64,000 nt of DNA from Phaeodactylum tricornutum CCAP 1055/1 (Eukaryota; Bacillariophyta; Bacillariophyceae; Surirellales; Neidiaceae). The stretch's first letter is position 1. Every line of letters starts with the position of its first letter. Location of the stretch: the NCBI RefSeq assembly GCF_000150955.2, contig NC_011694.1, forward strand, positions 203,814-267,813, written 5' to 3'. Under the pieces are notes generated by a model that was not told the origin of the DNA, made no database searches, and saw nothing but the letters and a program-made list of their open reading frames with translations. Positions 43,184-54,566 of the stretch are shown here, one piece after another. The translations under genes were made by a program, and so were the position numbers.

Positions 43184-43498
43184 TCGTCCAGATACACCTT
43201 GTCTAAGAATTCAACCTCAAATACTTAACTATTTGACCGTGAAAGCACTTGACTGTGTTATTTGTCCACGGAAGTGGGCGTCTCATCGTATATACGACGA
43301 AAAACAATTGACCGTGAATCATTGTACGCAACGACTACCTAGTGTTTATTTATCCGGATCATGCCTGTGAGGTAGTCCTAAGAAACGTTCAAGAGTGCTT
43401 ATAGTCCGAGGCGAACCCGAAGCTATGGTCAAAAAGATCCCATTCATTTTTCTATGCACAAGTATCGATGTTGCTGGGTAGTTAGTAGCAACAATCCA
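43184..43498. other. Convergent intergenic region
   Basis: 315 bases between the LSM1 stop and the stop of the MA3 protein. Nothing recognised. Confidence 0.5.
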
Positions 43499-45166
43499 CT
43501 ATTTGGCTTGGTCCGTTCCTTCCTCCACTTCGGCTGCAACTTTTTTCTCAACGGGCAAGCATCCCTGCTCCGCACAGAATCCCGCAAAGGCTTCCATCAG
43601 TGCTGGTGCCAGCGGAACATCCAGTTGCATATCCGGCAAGACGTCCTTCAGTCGGGACAAGCCTTTCTTGACCTGGTATTCCGAGACAATCGCGTTCTTC
43701 ACCAAAAAAGCCAACAAGGCCGCCATGGCGTCCAAATTGGCGTGATCTTGTTCTTCCTTCTTGCCGTCCAGTTCCATGGCGGCAAAAGCACCCCGTTTCA
43801 CGAGTTCGTGATGGAAATGTGGGGCGTGCAACTCCTTGACACACCGTGCAGCCTCGTCCAACTCACGTGAGTGGAGGTACTCTTGTAGAAGCTGGTCCAT
43901 TTCAATCTTCAGCTCTTCCACCGGGCGGCCGTCGCCAGGACCCCACACGCGTTCGAGACGAGCCGTGCAGTGTTCGCGACTCAGTAAAGCGACCGCCTTG
44001 GCAATCACCATGTCGCCTACGCGAACATTGTTCTGCTCCGACAAATACGCGGGCGGTAACACTTCGTCCACGACGGCACGCGCCAGAAACGAAGCTACCA
44101 TTGTCTGTAGAGCATGACAACAGAAATGAGATCTCGCCGCACGCACAATTTTTTTTAAAATCGACGTTACTCACCTCCGCTTCCGGTACGTCTGTGCTGA
44201 GATCATCGACCGAGTCCAAAAGCAAGTTGAACCCGGCCTCCATGTGTTCCATGGAGAGAGGAGTTGGATGTAGGCACGTCAAGAGGCGACTCGTCAGTTC
44301 CCGTTCCCTTGAGCTATTGTCCATGGCCAAGCTAATGGCCTTTTTGACAATCTCGTGATGGAACTCTTGACATCCAAGCTCTTCCAAGGTTCGAATCACT
44401 TCATCCGCATCGCACGAGTCAAAATATTCCTTCAGAGCCTCGGCGACCTGCACTTTGAATTCCTGATTCGTTAGCATGGGGCCGTATACCGATTTTGACG
44501 TCTGAGGATCGTACCCCCGATGATCCGATCCGTCGACGTGACTACTCAGAATGTATCGATTCAAATCTTCCGCTGCGTTGTATAAGGGGTCCTTTTCATC
44601 GATTGGGACGTCCTCCACGTATGTCGGGTCCATGGCATCTTTCCACTGACCCTTTCCGTGCCCGCCTTGCTTTTTATGAGTCGAGTTGTAGTTACCCGAG
44701 TCTATGTCGGCCGTCTTTTTGCGGATAATGTTGCGCTTGGCAGTCCCTTCCTTGCCGACTTTGGTGTCGTGTGCGGATTCGGCCTCGGTTCTGGTGATTC
44801 CGCTGGCAACAGCCGCCGAATGCTTGGCTGCTTTGACCTTTGCTTCATTCGAGATGGCTCGCACCCCTTCGCCGGTCGGATTATGGAGTTTACCCTAATA
44901 AGCAAATAGAAAACATGAAATGAGCCCTCGCTATTTTCAAGCAACATCGTGAACATCAAGGGTTGGTGCGGACAGACGACCTGACCCTAATCCAATAAAT
45001 TGGCTCCAGCTGGAACGAAAAGATACGTTTATCATTCGCATTCCGAATTACACGGTAAATTTCTAAATGGAATTCTCCGTCTCTGTCGATCGGACGATCT
45101 TTGAAGCAACCCCCCACTCACCATGGTACTGACCGTCACTTCTGGACGCTTGGCGAAGTCAACCAT
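43499..45166 (-). CDS. PDCD4-like protein with two MA3 domains
   Basis: Three exons: 45166-45122 (MVDFAKRPEVTVSTM), 44894-44175 and 44104-43499. Donors are GTGAGT twice; acceptors are GCTTATTAG and CTCTACAG; all phase 0; the product is 456 aa. The long internal frame lacks its own ATG, which led to exon 1. The N-terminal part carries DTKVGKEGTAKRNI and GGHGKGQWKDAMDP, like the GGAGGKG-W module before the MA3 domains of PDCD4. Two MA3 (eIF4G-type helical) domains follow at about 130-240 and 275-395 (FKVQVAEALKEYFDSCDADE, GCQEFHHEIVKKAISLAMD, LHAPHFHHELVKRGAFAAME). The family binds eIF4A and restrains translation (plant MRF, animal PDCD4). Translation control in the cytosol is inferred. Confidence 0.9.
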
Positions 45167-45735
45167 ATTGTATGAGTGCGCTGAAGAACAATCAAGAAGT
45201 AGATTAAAATGTCGACAAGAAACTGTGGTCTTTTCGGTGTCGATCTCTTTCTTCGCTTCGTAAGTCGTCGAAGCGAGTTTTTGTGAATGGTGATTCTGTA
45301 AAGAAACAGTGAGCGATGTCGTGACACGAGCCCTGATGAGTGTCAAAAATAGCCTCCACGTAGATCTGGTAGTATCTTTCTGTAGAAAACGTTCGAGAAC
45401 CGTTATTCGGAGTTCCAAGACAGCAAAACGGCAGAAACGATGACCTTGGTACATCAATTAATGTCCCTTGCATTCATGTAAGATGCACTCATCCGAGGAA
45501 TACAGAAAACGCCTATACAGCGGGATTACAAATGAGACTCGGGCCTTGAAGCAGGTACCAAAATATGCATTACTACTTCAGTTAGAGGCGCAAATCAGCG
45601 TGCTTGAGAAGCTAGTTTGTACAGAGAAAGTTTCTAGATAACACATTGACGACTGTCTAGCTAGGGTAGATAGGTAAGCACTTAATCATCTAAGCGGTGG
45701 CAGCTTACACTGTAAGCTTTCAATGGCATTGCACT
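45167..45735. other. Intergenic region between MA3 gene and its small relative
   Basis: 569 bases; 5' side of the MA3 gene and 3' side of the 64-aa gene on the same strand. No protein-like frame or repeat is seen. Confidence 0.45.
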
Positions 45736-45930
45736 CTAGGACATGGATCCGTCCTCCAACTCGTTCCACTTGCCCTTGCCGCCACCGCCGCCGTGATTCT
45801 TCTTTTCCTTTTGGTGCGGATCTAGATCGCCCTTTCTTTGAATGTTGCGCTTGGCCGATCCTTCCTCGCCAACCTTGGTGTCAGGGATGGCAGAATTGCC
45901 TTTGTGGTGCTTCTCTCTGTGGTGAGCCAT
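45736..45930 (-). CDS. 64-aa protein sharing the N-terminal module of the MA3 gene
   Basis: ATG at 45930 (MAHHREKHHKGNSAIP). DTKVGEEGSAKRNIQRK aligns with DTKVGKEGTAKRNIIRK of the neighbouring MA3 protein. GGGGGKGKWNELEDGSM aligns with its GGHGKGQWKDAMDP. No MA3 domain follows; the frame stops after DGSMS. It is highly charged and probably disordered. It lies 570 bp downstream of the MA3 gene on the same strand, so a partial tandem duplication that kept only the module is plausible. A free-standing competitor or partner of the MA3 protein is speculation. Confidence 0.65.
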   Translation of the reverse strand: MAHHREKHHKGNSAIPDTKVGEEGSAKRNIQRKGDLDPHQKEKKNHGGGGGKGKWNELEDGSMS

Positions 45931-46932
45931 CGGAAGATAAAAGAGAGGTTAGCCAGCGGAATGGAATATTCAGCTTTAATTCGAGGCGACTTCCGAGAGG
46001 CCACACAAGATGATAAATAACATGCACCATGTTCCGGTTATGAAAAACGATACGAATAATCAGCCGGTGGTGCGCTTTGAACATCATCCTTGTCGAGTAA
46101 GCACGACGCCGGTCGTGCAGACACTGATTCGGCTGACACCTTTATGTCGATAGACCACTTCGCAGCATCTTTTGACACTCCGTCTTTTATAATGATGATT
46201 TTTCAACGCAGGTTGACTCGCAGATGGACTTACTCCTTTGGGTGTACCATGTTGTGGCTATAACAGCTCGTTGGAATTATTTTGGTAAATGTGATTGTTT
46301 GTGAGCCCCCATCACTGGAAAGCAGCGACGATCCTCGGATCAGCCCTATCGTGTATTGATTGCTTCGGGAAGCGAACCCGAGACTTTCAAGACAGTGGCA
46401 ACGATTCGCCACACTACTGTAGTCGAATGAGTCGGCCACAGAGGCACGTCTGCCAAAGAGCACATGGATCTATGTGCGATACGCAAAATGAGCGTCCGCC
46501 ACTCTAGGGCCCCCCCTCTCCATTTGGGTATCTCATAATACCGAATGATTTTCGTCTTCAAACCGTTCTCGCGAGGGGCAACCCATACGATGAGCCTACG
46601 CGAGAAACACGGCTCCGGCCTTTTTCAACCGGTCTCATCGCGCCAATGGCGTCTCTAACTACTGGTTCCTTCAACGGACATTGGGAGTGAAGGAATCGCC
46701 AATGGGTCGTTGCTCAGAATGTGAGACTCTAAAGTGTTTCCCTGCCAAATCCCATTCTAGATTAATACGGTGTCGAACGCCAACCAACTCCACAAGGTGG
46801 GTTTGATCATGGCAACAAGTTTTCGATTGCGTTAACACTGTGCGTCTTACTATTTGTTTATTTTTCTGCGCAGAGAGATCGCTGCTTGCTCAATACAGTA
46901 CAAGCACAAACAGGTTCTGTCTTCCATTGACC
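45931..46932. other. Divergent intergenic region; possible leader intron end
   Basis: 1.0 kb between the 64-aa gene and the homeodomain gene. TTTTTCTGCGCAG ending at 46873 looks like a splice acceptor and suggests a 5' UTR intron of the homeodomain gene. No other feature is visible. Confidence 0.35.
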
Positions 46933-48381
46933 ATGCAGTCTCCAAACGGCAATAATTGCTCAATCAATCCGGCGACCCCGGTACGATCGACTTCCAGCAC
47001 GGCCCCTCCTAGCAAACGCCGCTCCGTCCGCCGTCCCAACGACGATCTCGAGCTCATGCTTCAGCACGAAAACTTTCCTCATCTCTTGAATTTGGCACAC
47101 AAAATCAAGACCGCGCATGTTCGAATTCAAAGCGTGACCACCGGCTTTGAGCCTTCCCAAGCGCTAGCCAAATATAGTTTGGCCCCATCGGAAGTCATGG
47201 AAGCCGTTACACGACTACAGAATCAATTCGTCTCCAGCGAAACCTCGCGTGAGACGATTCGGCCTGGAGTTTATCCCATGACTGATATTCTCGTCATGGA
47301 TTCCATAGAAACCTTGCAGCGTGAGTGGGAGCACTGCCAGAAATGGCTGGAAGCGTCGGAAAGTACTCGCCTTGACAAGGATCCCACTGCCGAGCCTGCT
47401 GTATCTGAGCCTCCGACCCTTCCAAAGAAACGAAAAGCTTCTGGCGCCAACAGCGGTAGCAAAAAGGAAGCTATTGCGGTGAAGTACTCCAAATGGCAGA
47501 CAGATATTCTCATGAACTGGATGATCCAACACGTCGATGAACCCTTTCCGAAACAAGGCGAGATTCATCAGTTGATGGACATGACCGGGCTCACGCAATC
47601 ACAGGTCATCAACTGGACAACAAATGTTCGCAAGCGCAACCGCAAGGCCACATGCCAAAACGGAAAGAAGCCCCACCACTTTATCGACTTTGTATTCCTG
47701 GCACACGATCGCGAACGAAGAGCACGCAAGGCGTCTTCCATTGCGACGGCCCACCCATTAATGACTGGTTTGGACTCTTTTCAGAATGCCCCCAGGGAGA
47801 ACATATTGGCGGTCCCGCCATCACCGAGTGCATGCGCTGTTCCTACCCGGCAAGCGGCCAGTTCGTACTCGTACCCTTCTCCTCCTTCCTATCCACAGCC
47901 AACGTACAATCATACAAGTCTAAGCTACTTTGCCAACCAAACGCCAGATTTCAAGTGCGTGCACACGGTGCCGTTTTCACCAGGTACAATGGCATCTTCA
48001 CCTCCGCGTTGCGCGGAAGACTCGGCAATTCAGGAACATAGCCAGACACTCATGCAAGAAGAAATGTGGGAGATACACGATGATTTTGATCCTGTACCAA
48101 TGGAAGAAGAATCAGACGAATTCATAATGGAAGAATTTGCCAAATCTTGGTTGTTTGAAAACCCGATGGACGTGAACGATCCGGACTCCTTGACAGTGCA
48201 GCAAGCTCCCTGCAGCACAATGCCTCGTCTGAACGACCTGGGTTTGCTGCCCAGTGTTACTGAGGACAGTCACGAAAAATTACACCGTAACCGAACAGCT
48301 AGTTTTGATCTCGGAGAACTGGAGGACGAAGACATTGACGCCTGGGCCGCCGACATGGGACTGACGATTGAAATTCAGTAG
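46933..48381 (+). CDS. TALE-type homeodomain protein
   Basis: 482 aa from the ATG at 46933 (MQSPNGNNCSIN); the frame upstream begins with GTG. An N-terminal conserved helical region lies at residues 45-130 (ENFPHLLNLAHKIKTAHVRI). The homeodomain is near 180-240: KWQTDILMNWMIQHVDEPFP, then QLMDMTGLTQSQVINWTTN and VRKRNRK. The PFP in the helix 1-2 loop and its spacing are those of the three-residue-extended TALE class. In helix 3 the usual WFxNxR reads WTTNVR; Asn51 and Arg53 are kept, but Phe49 is Thr. The C-terminal half is Ser/Pro-rich then acidic (EEESDEFIMEEFAKSWLFEN), likely an activation region. Nuclear and DNA-binding; targets unknown. Confidence 0.88.
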   Translation: MQSPNGNNCSINPATPVRSTSSTAPPSKRRSVRRPNDDLELMLQHENFPHLLNLAHKIKTAHVRIQSVTTGFEPSQALAKYSLAPSEVMEAVTRLQNQFVSSETSRETIRPGVYPMTDILVMDSIETLQREWEHCQKWLEASESTRLDKDPTAEPAVSEPPTLPKKRKASGANSGSKKEAIAVKYSKWQTDILMNWMIQHVDEPFPKQGEIHQLMDMTGLTQSQVINWTTNVRKRNRKATCQNGKKPHHFIDFVFLAHDRERRARKASSIATAHPLMTGLDSFQNAPRENILAVPPSPSACAVPTRQAASSYSYPSPPSYPQPTYNHTSLSYFANQTPDFKCVHTVPFSPGTMASSPPRCAEDSAIQEHSQTLMQEEMWEIHDDFDPVPMEEESDEFIMEEFAKSWLFENPMDVNDPDSLTVQQAPCSTMPRLNDLGLLPSVTEDSHEKLHRNRTASFDLGELEDEDIDAWAADMGLTIEIQ

Positions 48382-48519
48382 CCGCGCGGGTCTATCATGT
48401 GAGGGTCACATGATGGAACTAGGTTGTACATTCGAAACGCGACATAAATCTTTAGCTTAAACAACGTAAATGAAACCAAAGTATTTAGTCATGATTTTCC
48501 TTTCAAGTTTCATGCTAGT

Positions 48520-49239
48520 TTAGTTTCCCGAAAACGCATTTTTGATGCTGTCGAAGACGCCTTTTGTTTCCTTGGGTTCAATCACTTTGATTTCACTCGA
48601 CTGCTCTTCCGAAAGTCCATCGTAGGATAGCTTGTACCCAAATTCGAAGTCTTCTCGGGACTTCCGTAATTGGGGATAGGAACGGGCCACACTTTCTTTG
48701 AGCTTTCCTTGGTCCCTGTACAAACTTCCGGCGATACCGCCGTCAATTTGCCGTTTGCTCACACCGGCCAACAAACCACCATCAGCATAGCTCTTGGCTA
48801 GAGCAGCTGATCGCTCGTCACCCTTGAACGATCCACAGGGGTACCACATCTTTTGAATCACAAGAACGCAACAGGTAAGTAAAGGCCATATAAACAAGAA
48901 AAAGTCTCTCGAAAAAAATAGAGCCACCTTCGGCTACAAATCACGTACATTGGCTTTCTTCGTGCGGACAAAGAGATTAAACACCGGCAAACCATCCTGT
49001 CCCGGTTTTTGGGCGGCGATCATTTCTTCGCGCATGGCCATCATTTCTTTTTGCTTTTTGTACTGCGAACGCATCTGTGGTGGCAGATTATCCTTGCCCT
49101 TTTTCATTGTCAAGGATGGCGTTGCGGTCGTTAAGCCACGACCAGTGACTAAGACGCTACCACCAAACGAAGACACCGCGCTGGAAGTCGTCCACGCGGA
49201 GGCAGTGGCGAACAGGCCCAAGAGAACCAAGAAACGCAT
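48520..49239 (-). CDS. Plastid-targeted HHL1-like protein
   Basis: Exons 49239-48949 and 48849-48520. The intron of 99 nt has GTACGT at the donor and TTCAAAAG at the acceptor, phase 0; the product is 206 aa. The N-terminus MRFLVLLGLFATASAWTTSS is a signal peptide ending in an ASA-W site, the stramenopile plastid import pattern (aromatic residue at +1), followed by a Ser/Thr-rich transit region. The mature part contains VFNLFVRTKKANMWYPCGSF, ADGGLLAGVSKRQIDGGIAG and FEFGYKLSY. This resembles the plant chloroplast protein HHL1, linked to photosystem II protection in high light. That match is from memory and uncertain; plastid location is better supported than function. A bZIP-type promoter element lies about 290 bp upstream. 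Confidence 0.7.
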
Positions 49240-50269
49240 CCTGCCTAGGATAAGTAAAGATCAGATTTCTGGACGGAACAAAACGAAACGACGGAGGAAC
49301 AGAGATGTCGTGGCCTCTGGTGGAATAGCTGGAACGAATGTTTGTGAAACACTCGAGCTGCGTCGTTTATAGGATTGAACTTTCTCCGTCAATGTGTTTC
49401 AGTCGCCTCTGACTCTATAGGGCAAACAGAGCAGGCTCCAGCGCGTTACCAGATGAGGCCTCGTGCCTACGTCGCTTCGTGAATTGTCGTGGCGCGGGAG
49501 GCGTACATGCCATTCGTGAGAACACGTGACTGACGTCAGCCTCGCTGAGTACTCGTTTGTATGTCCGAAAGACTTGATGACTACACGATCAAAAACGATT
49601 TGCGATTTGATCCTTACAAAGCGAAATTCTGAAAGCAGTCGTTTTGGATTTATTCTGACATGACATCATCCCAGAAGAAAGATGGCACCATGGCATTCAC
49701 AGTCAGTTGTTTGCGATGCTTAGCTAGGCCAGACTAAAGGCACAGGAGACCAACAGGCTGAAAAGTGCCTAACGATTGTTCTAGAAAGGCTGTTGTGCAG
49801 ATGAGGCTGTGGCTGTCCTTTTTCGAAGCAGAAATGGAGGATCGCGAGGACGTGCAAACATCATTCCCGGTTCGTTCTTTGTATGACGATGAAGACAGAT
49901 TCAGACCTGGCTACCATCCAAATGTTGTGTAAGAGCCCAACATCCTTTTATATCATTAGATAATCCAAATAGTGAATGTGCGCCAGTGTTATAGATGATT
50001 GAGCGAAAGTTTTCGCCTCTGATTAGATGAGGTTAAAAGAGGGGATAATGATTCATTGTAGGTATCAAAGGTACGCGGTCATCAAAGATTTTGGTCTTTA
50101 TATTATGGATCGTTAGGTCTATAGATCTCTTGTGAACAAATGTACTTAAACACAGATGGAGGCCTCATGAGGGATAATCTTTCAGGTGGGGCAAACAAAC
50201 GTGCGTTCATCACGATTGCATGGAATCATGCAGGTTTGACGTATGGTAGGCAATTTCTATGAAACCTTC
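49240..50269. other. Intergenic region between the HHL1-like gene and a small minus-strand gene
   Basis: 1.0 kb. The first 300 bases are the HHL1-like promoter with the composite element described separately. The rest is AT-rich with no ORF, repeat or RNA gene that I can support. Confidence 0.45.
49523..49538. promoter_or_regulatory. Composite CACGTG + TGACGTCA element
   Basis: CACGTG (G-box) at 49523-49528 and the palindromic CRE TGACGTCA at 49531-49538 are separated by two bases. They lie about 290 bp upstream of the HHL1-like gene start. TGACGT/ACGTCA are the CO2/cAMP-responsive cores reported for diatom carbonic anhydrase promoters and are bound by bZIP factors. Function here is inferred. 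Confidence 0.5.
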
Positions 50270-50770
50270 TCAAAAGAAAGAACGCTTGGACTTGTTATTC
50301 GTCATTCGGCGCTGTACTTGAGCATGGTGGAGCTGGCCACGGTCACGAGCTGCCATGGCAGCTGTTGCCTCACCCGAATGCATACCCTGAAACGCGATCG
50401 CTTGGCTCTGCTTATTGGAGTTTTTTCGCTGCAAGGCAACCTTCACCTCTTCGTAGCTTTCACATTGGTAAGGCAAGGGACTTGCAGGGCATACCTTTTC
50501 GAGCATGTCGAAGCAAGCCTTTTGCGAAAATGGGCTGCTGGGAGGGGTCTGATTTGATTCACTCATATCGTCTTCTGCAATAAAGAAACGAGTGCAACTG
50601 TCAGAGCGATTGGTACTCGTGAATATATCCTTAATATCAAACTCAGGTTTGCGCAAAGCAGTATGTCATTTTTGAGCTACTGCTCTCAGAAACTTACGAA
50701 GTAGATCAGGCTCGTTCTCTTTTGTGAGTCTCCTGGCCAAATTGAAAGCGTATTCGTGTTTGTCACTCAT
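50270..50770 (-). CDS. Small two-exon protein of unknown function
   Basis: Exons 50770-50698 and 50574-50270. The intron of 123 nt has GTAAGT at the donor and TTTATTGCAG at the acceptor and splits a Gln codon; the product is 125 aa. It starts MSDKHEYAFNLARRLTKENE. After splicing come a Ser/Pro stretch, a Cys-containing helix (CFDMLEKVCP, then YQCESYEEVKVALQRKN) and a basic Gln-rich tail ending KSKRSFF. No signal peptide or membrane segment is seen. The clean splice signals and matched phases support a real gene. I recognise no family; the Cys spacing is not a CX9C twin. Confidence 0.6.
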
Positions 50771-51412
50771 GGTTGGTTTTGTGCAAACCGGTGTGCAATG
50801 CGGGGCTAAAAAAAGGAGAACTTCCGAGTTATGGTTTTGGATGTGTGTACGATGGACTGGTGAGGATAGGAGATTGTCAAATGGAATTGGTACAAATTCT
50901 ACAGGAGCGAATAGTTTACTGCTAAATCCTGGCGTCAAAGTTGGGAGAGAACTTGTTGCCTTCCGATATTAGTAATAGCTCGTCAAATAACATCTGGGAA
51001 GTGTGTCAAAGTTTGTTCCTATTCAAGGTGACAGTGACGTATTTGATTGAATGTCGATGCCCGCATGTTGCTACGTACATTGCTACGACTCCTCAAACCC
51101 TTGAGTAGCAAGTTTTCAATCAGAAGAATTCGGTTTTTGTTGACACGGGCTTCTATGGATCATAAAATGAGCATAAATCATTCCGAACGGCTTTGTCTGA
51201 ACCACTGACTGATTGCCGCACCATCAACAATGCCAAAATTTGTCTTGACTGTGAATCCGATAATCTGAATTGGTCGTCAAATCTAGGCGTCAAGTGTCTG
51301 TCGGAAGGCTCGCTCTTTGTTGGCCTTACTTTATTGGCGCAAGAGCGTTGCGACTCAGCAAATTTTGGCGCATTAACGGTAAGTCTGTTCATAAAACGTT
51401 AGTATCCTTACA
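50771..51412. other. Intergenic region, nothing recognised
   Basis: 642 bases between the small gene's start and the ABC1 kinase stop, same strand. No feature can be supported. Confidence 0.45.
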
Positions 51413-54400
51413 CTAGATATCTACATTAGAAATCTCCGCAGCTTCAGTTACAATGACACCATTGCCATCTTCAGCTTTGAGAGTGTCAAGGCGCCGTCGT
51501 GCTGCTATGAGACGAGGATTCTCTGCCTTTACTGGCGTGGGATGATGATCAGCTAATTCGATTGATGATCGCTCTGTGAATGACTTCTCAGCTTCAATAA
51601 GGGGTTCCGTCCTTGTCAAGTTTGTGCGGATCGGCAAGGTACGAGTATCACGCTCGCCTGCTTCAAGCTTCTCGGCTGTTAATTGCAGCAGCTTTCGAGC
51701 GAAGCGATTGCTAGTTTGCACGACACCACCCCTCCGGACCCAAACTTTTCGCACCAGAATAGAGGAGAATTGTAGTGCCTCTTCTCGAGAAAGCTTAGAA
51801 AGATCAAAAGCCGGGTTGTCGGACTTTTGAATCTGCTTTTGCGCCAAAGCGATGAGTTTCTGAGTTGTCTCTACAGTGCGTTCGTCAAGCTCGTTCATCC
51901 GCACGAGAGGACTAGTTCGGAAAAGGCCAAAAGGGTCGACGATTGTACCAAGCACAGTACGGCCAGAAGGTAGATAACCAGAGCGCTCCCGGATTTGTGT
52001 CCAGATAGATCGACTGCTAGCTGTGATGATCTTTGCTAGTTGCTCCAACAAGATTTCTTGCAAAGGGGTCTCTTCTTCTGTCAACACCAAATCGAGCACC
52101 TCGTCCGCGACATCTTCCAGTATTTCTGTATTGGACATGTTCTGCTTCCCCAAAAGAGAACCAGAAGCTGAGGTTGTGTATTCACCAAAGCCTTCTACGA
52201 GCTGTTCCACACGACGATAATCTACAATGCGATCTGCATTTGATTTCGCTGGTCCAAAAATAAATGTCGAAAGTGCCGGCCCCATCTTTTCTTTGTCTGT
52301 CAAAAGCCTTTTGGATACGTAAGGAACGCATTCGTTGATGATAGAGTAGTTCGGCTCGTTGCTTAATCCGATGCCTTCCAATACAGAAAAACTCTTAGCA
52401 ATGTACGCGAAGTAGGGCGGGATCTGGAAGAGGTTTCCTTTCTTGGACGTCAAATCCTGTAGCTGGTTGACAACATCATTCACATTGATCGCTGCTGCGC
52501 CACCACCCTTGGTCCAGGCTCCGTAAATGTCCGCCAGGACGTCAACAACACCGCTGTCGTCGATCAAATGTGCCTTGTCGGACGGAATAAATCCCAGTAG
52601 CAGCAAGTCACGAGGAATCTCCCCATAATCTGCCGACGTCAAATGCGCCATGTGTTCAATCAAAGTCAACTGCAAGTCTTTGTCGATAGCTGTTACCATG
52701 CCCCAATCCAAAACACTGCAATGAAGGATAAAGTTAGTGAGAGACCTGCTCGCAATGAGTGCATGCAAACGACGAAAAGACCAGCCACGTACCATAGTTT
52801 TCCGTCCGGAGTGCGCAAGAGATTGCCTGGGTGCGGATCACAATGGAGTAGTCCTAGCTCTAGCAACATGGTTAAATACGTGTTCATGGCAATGCTGCAC
52901 AATACCGTCACGTCTCCCTTTTCGCTCTTGTCCAGTCGTTCCCCGTCAATCCATTCCGTCACGAGGATGGATCCGGTTGTAAAATCTTCCACGATAGCGG
53001 GGGCCAGCACCACATCTCTCAGAGGCGTCTGACGAATGCGTTCCGAGAAAAACGCACCGTTGCGAGCTTCTTGAATGTAATCCAATTCGTCAACAAACCC
53101 CGCGCCCCAGGCGTCCACTGTTCCTACTGTATCGGAGTTCAAATTAAACAGTCTCTTCAGAACGGGCGCTGCTTCGCGCAGCAAGTGCATATCCAACGCA
53201 ATTTGTTCATTTATGTTGGGTCGCTGTACTTTGATAGCTACATCCAGTCCTGTCGATTTCAGTGTGGCCTTGTACACTTGACCAAGCGAAGCGGCGGCAA
53301 TAGGTTGCGACGTTAACTCTCCAACAATCACGTCAGATACGGGACGTTGCCATTCCACTTCCAAAATTTGTTTGGCAATAGCTGTGTCAAAGGCCGGCAC
53401 CTGGTCCTGCAAGGATGCCAGGCCGCGGACGTACGCCGGAGAGAGTAGATCGGTACGAATCGATAAAGACTGGCCGACTTTGATGAAGGTTGGTCCAAGG
53501 CGTGAGAGTAGAACCGCCAGTTGCTCACCGCGTTGAAATTCATTTTGTACCAGCTTGTTCCTATACGGTAGCAAAATTATCGTTCCGTATGAGTTTGACA
53601 CAATTGTCCAAGGGAAAAAGAAACATTCGAATACAGGATCGATAACGGCTCCACACACAAACACATAAACAGAAAGGACGGCACTCAATCACAACAACGA
53701 TGCGTAATTCACTTACTGCATTTTGTCCTGGAGTAGCGCAGCAGCGAATTGCAGACTTTGCACTAGAATCGAAAAACTCCGGGCAATCACCAGCGGCAAT
53801 CGTTGGTCAAAGTAGGCCCGGGAGGCCACGGGGTCGTAGCGTCCACTGGGATACGGCTTCAATGGTGGAGGTGGTAAGGTCATGGCTAGCAACTTGGACA
53901 CAATCGTGTAGGACACCAAGGCAGATACGATCAATTGGGTTGTTGGATCTTGCACTAACGGTGCTAAAAAAGCTGTAACTTTCTGAAGAACGGGTTCTAA
54001 TTGGGGAATCTGTTGGAGCACGGTGCTCTGGAACTTTATGGAAACGAGATGAATCTGTGAGGCCGCATCGGACTCCAGTTGTCCCAGCTGACGTTGGATT
54101 GAGACAACAGACTCAATCAAAGGCCCCTGTACATCCTTTCCAACCGGCGAATGCAAGTTCTTCCAATCGGGGAGCGAAGAATCCAACTTCTGCGCAAGAT
54201 TCTGTAAGATCCGGTCGATTCCATCGAGTTGGGGTGGTTCTGGAATGGGCGGTGGTGGAGGTGGTGGTGGCGGCATTACCACTTGTGAAACTGGTGGAGT
54301 ATAGCGTGCATGCAGGTGGGATGATGATGCCGATGATGACGAAGCATGATTGAAGGGCGGAACGAATGATACTGTGGGAATAGGCGACTGGAGAACGGAA

Positions 54401-54444
54401 CAAAGCCACAGCCAAGGGAGAACGTAGGTTGGTATTCGTCTCAT
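51413..54444 (-). CDS. Plastid ABC1 (ADCK/UbiB-like) atypical kinase
   Basis: Three exons: 54444-53717, 53560-52793 and 52715-51413. Introns of 156 and 77 nt have GTAAGT and GTACGT donors and ATAG and TTGCAG acceptors; the product is 932 aa. The N-terminus (IPTYVLPWLWLCSVLQSPIP, then VSFVPPF) looks like a signal peptide plus plastid transit region. A Pro run and a coiled region precede the kinase. ABC1 hallmarks: LGPTFIKVGQSLSIRTDLL (KxGQ), AAASLGQVYKATL (Ala-rich loop), VAIKVQRP, LLHCDPHPGNLL and, after splicing, LCVLDWGMV. A C-terminal extension of about 350 residues follows, as in plastid ABC1K proteins. Such kinases act at plastoglobules or envelope on prenyl-quinone and tocopherol metabolism. 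Substrate is inferred only at family level. Confidence 0.92.
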
Positions 54445-54566
54445 GTCACGTACGGTAGAGCAAAACTATCGATTGAGAAGCTACAAGGATTTGTGAACTG
54501 TTTCGGTGCAAAGGTTGATCGAATTATGGCTATTATTTACATTAAAGTTACATTAGGTAGGACTTT

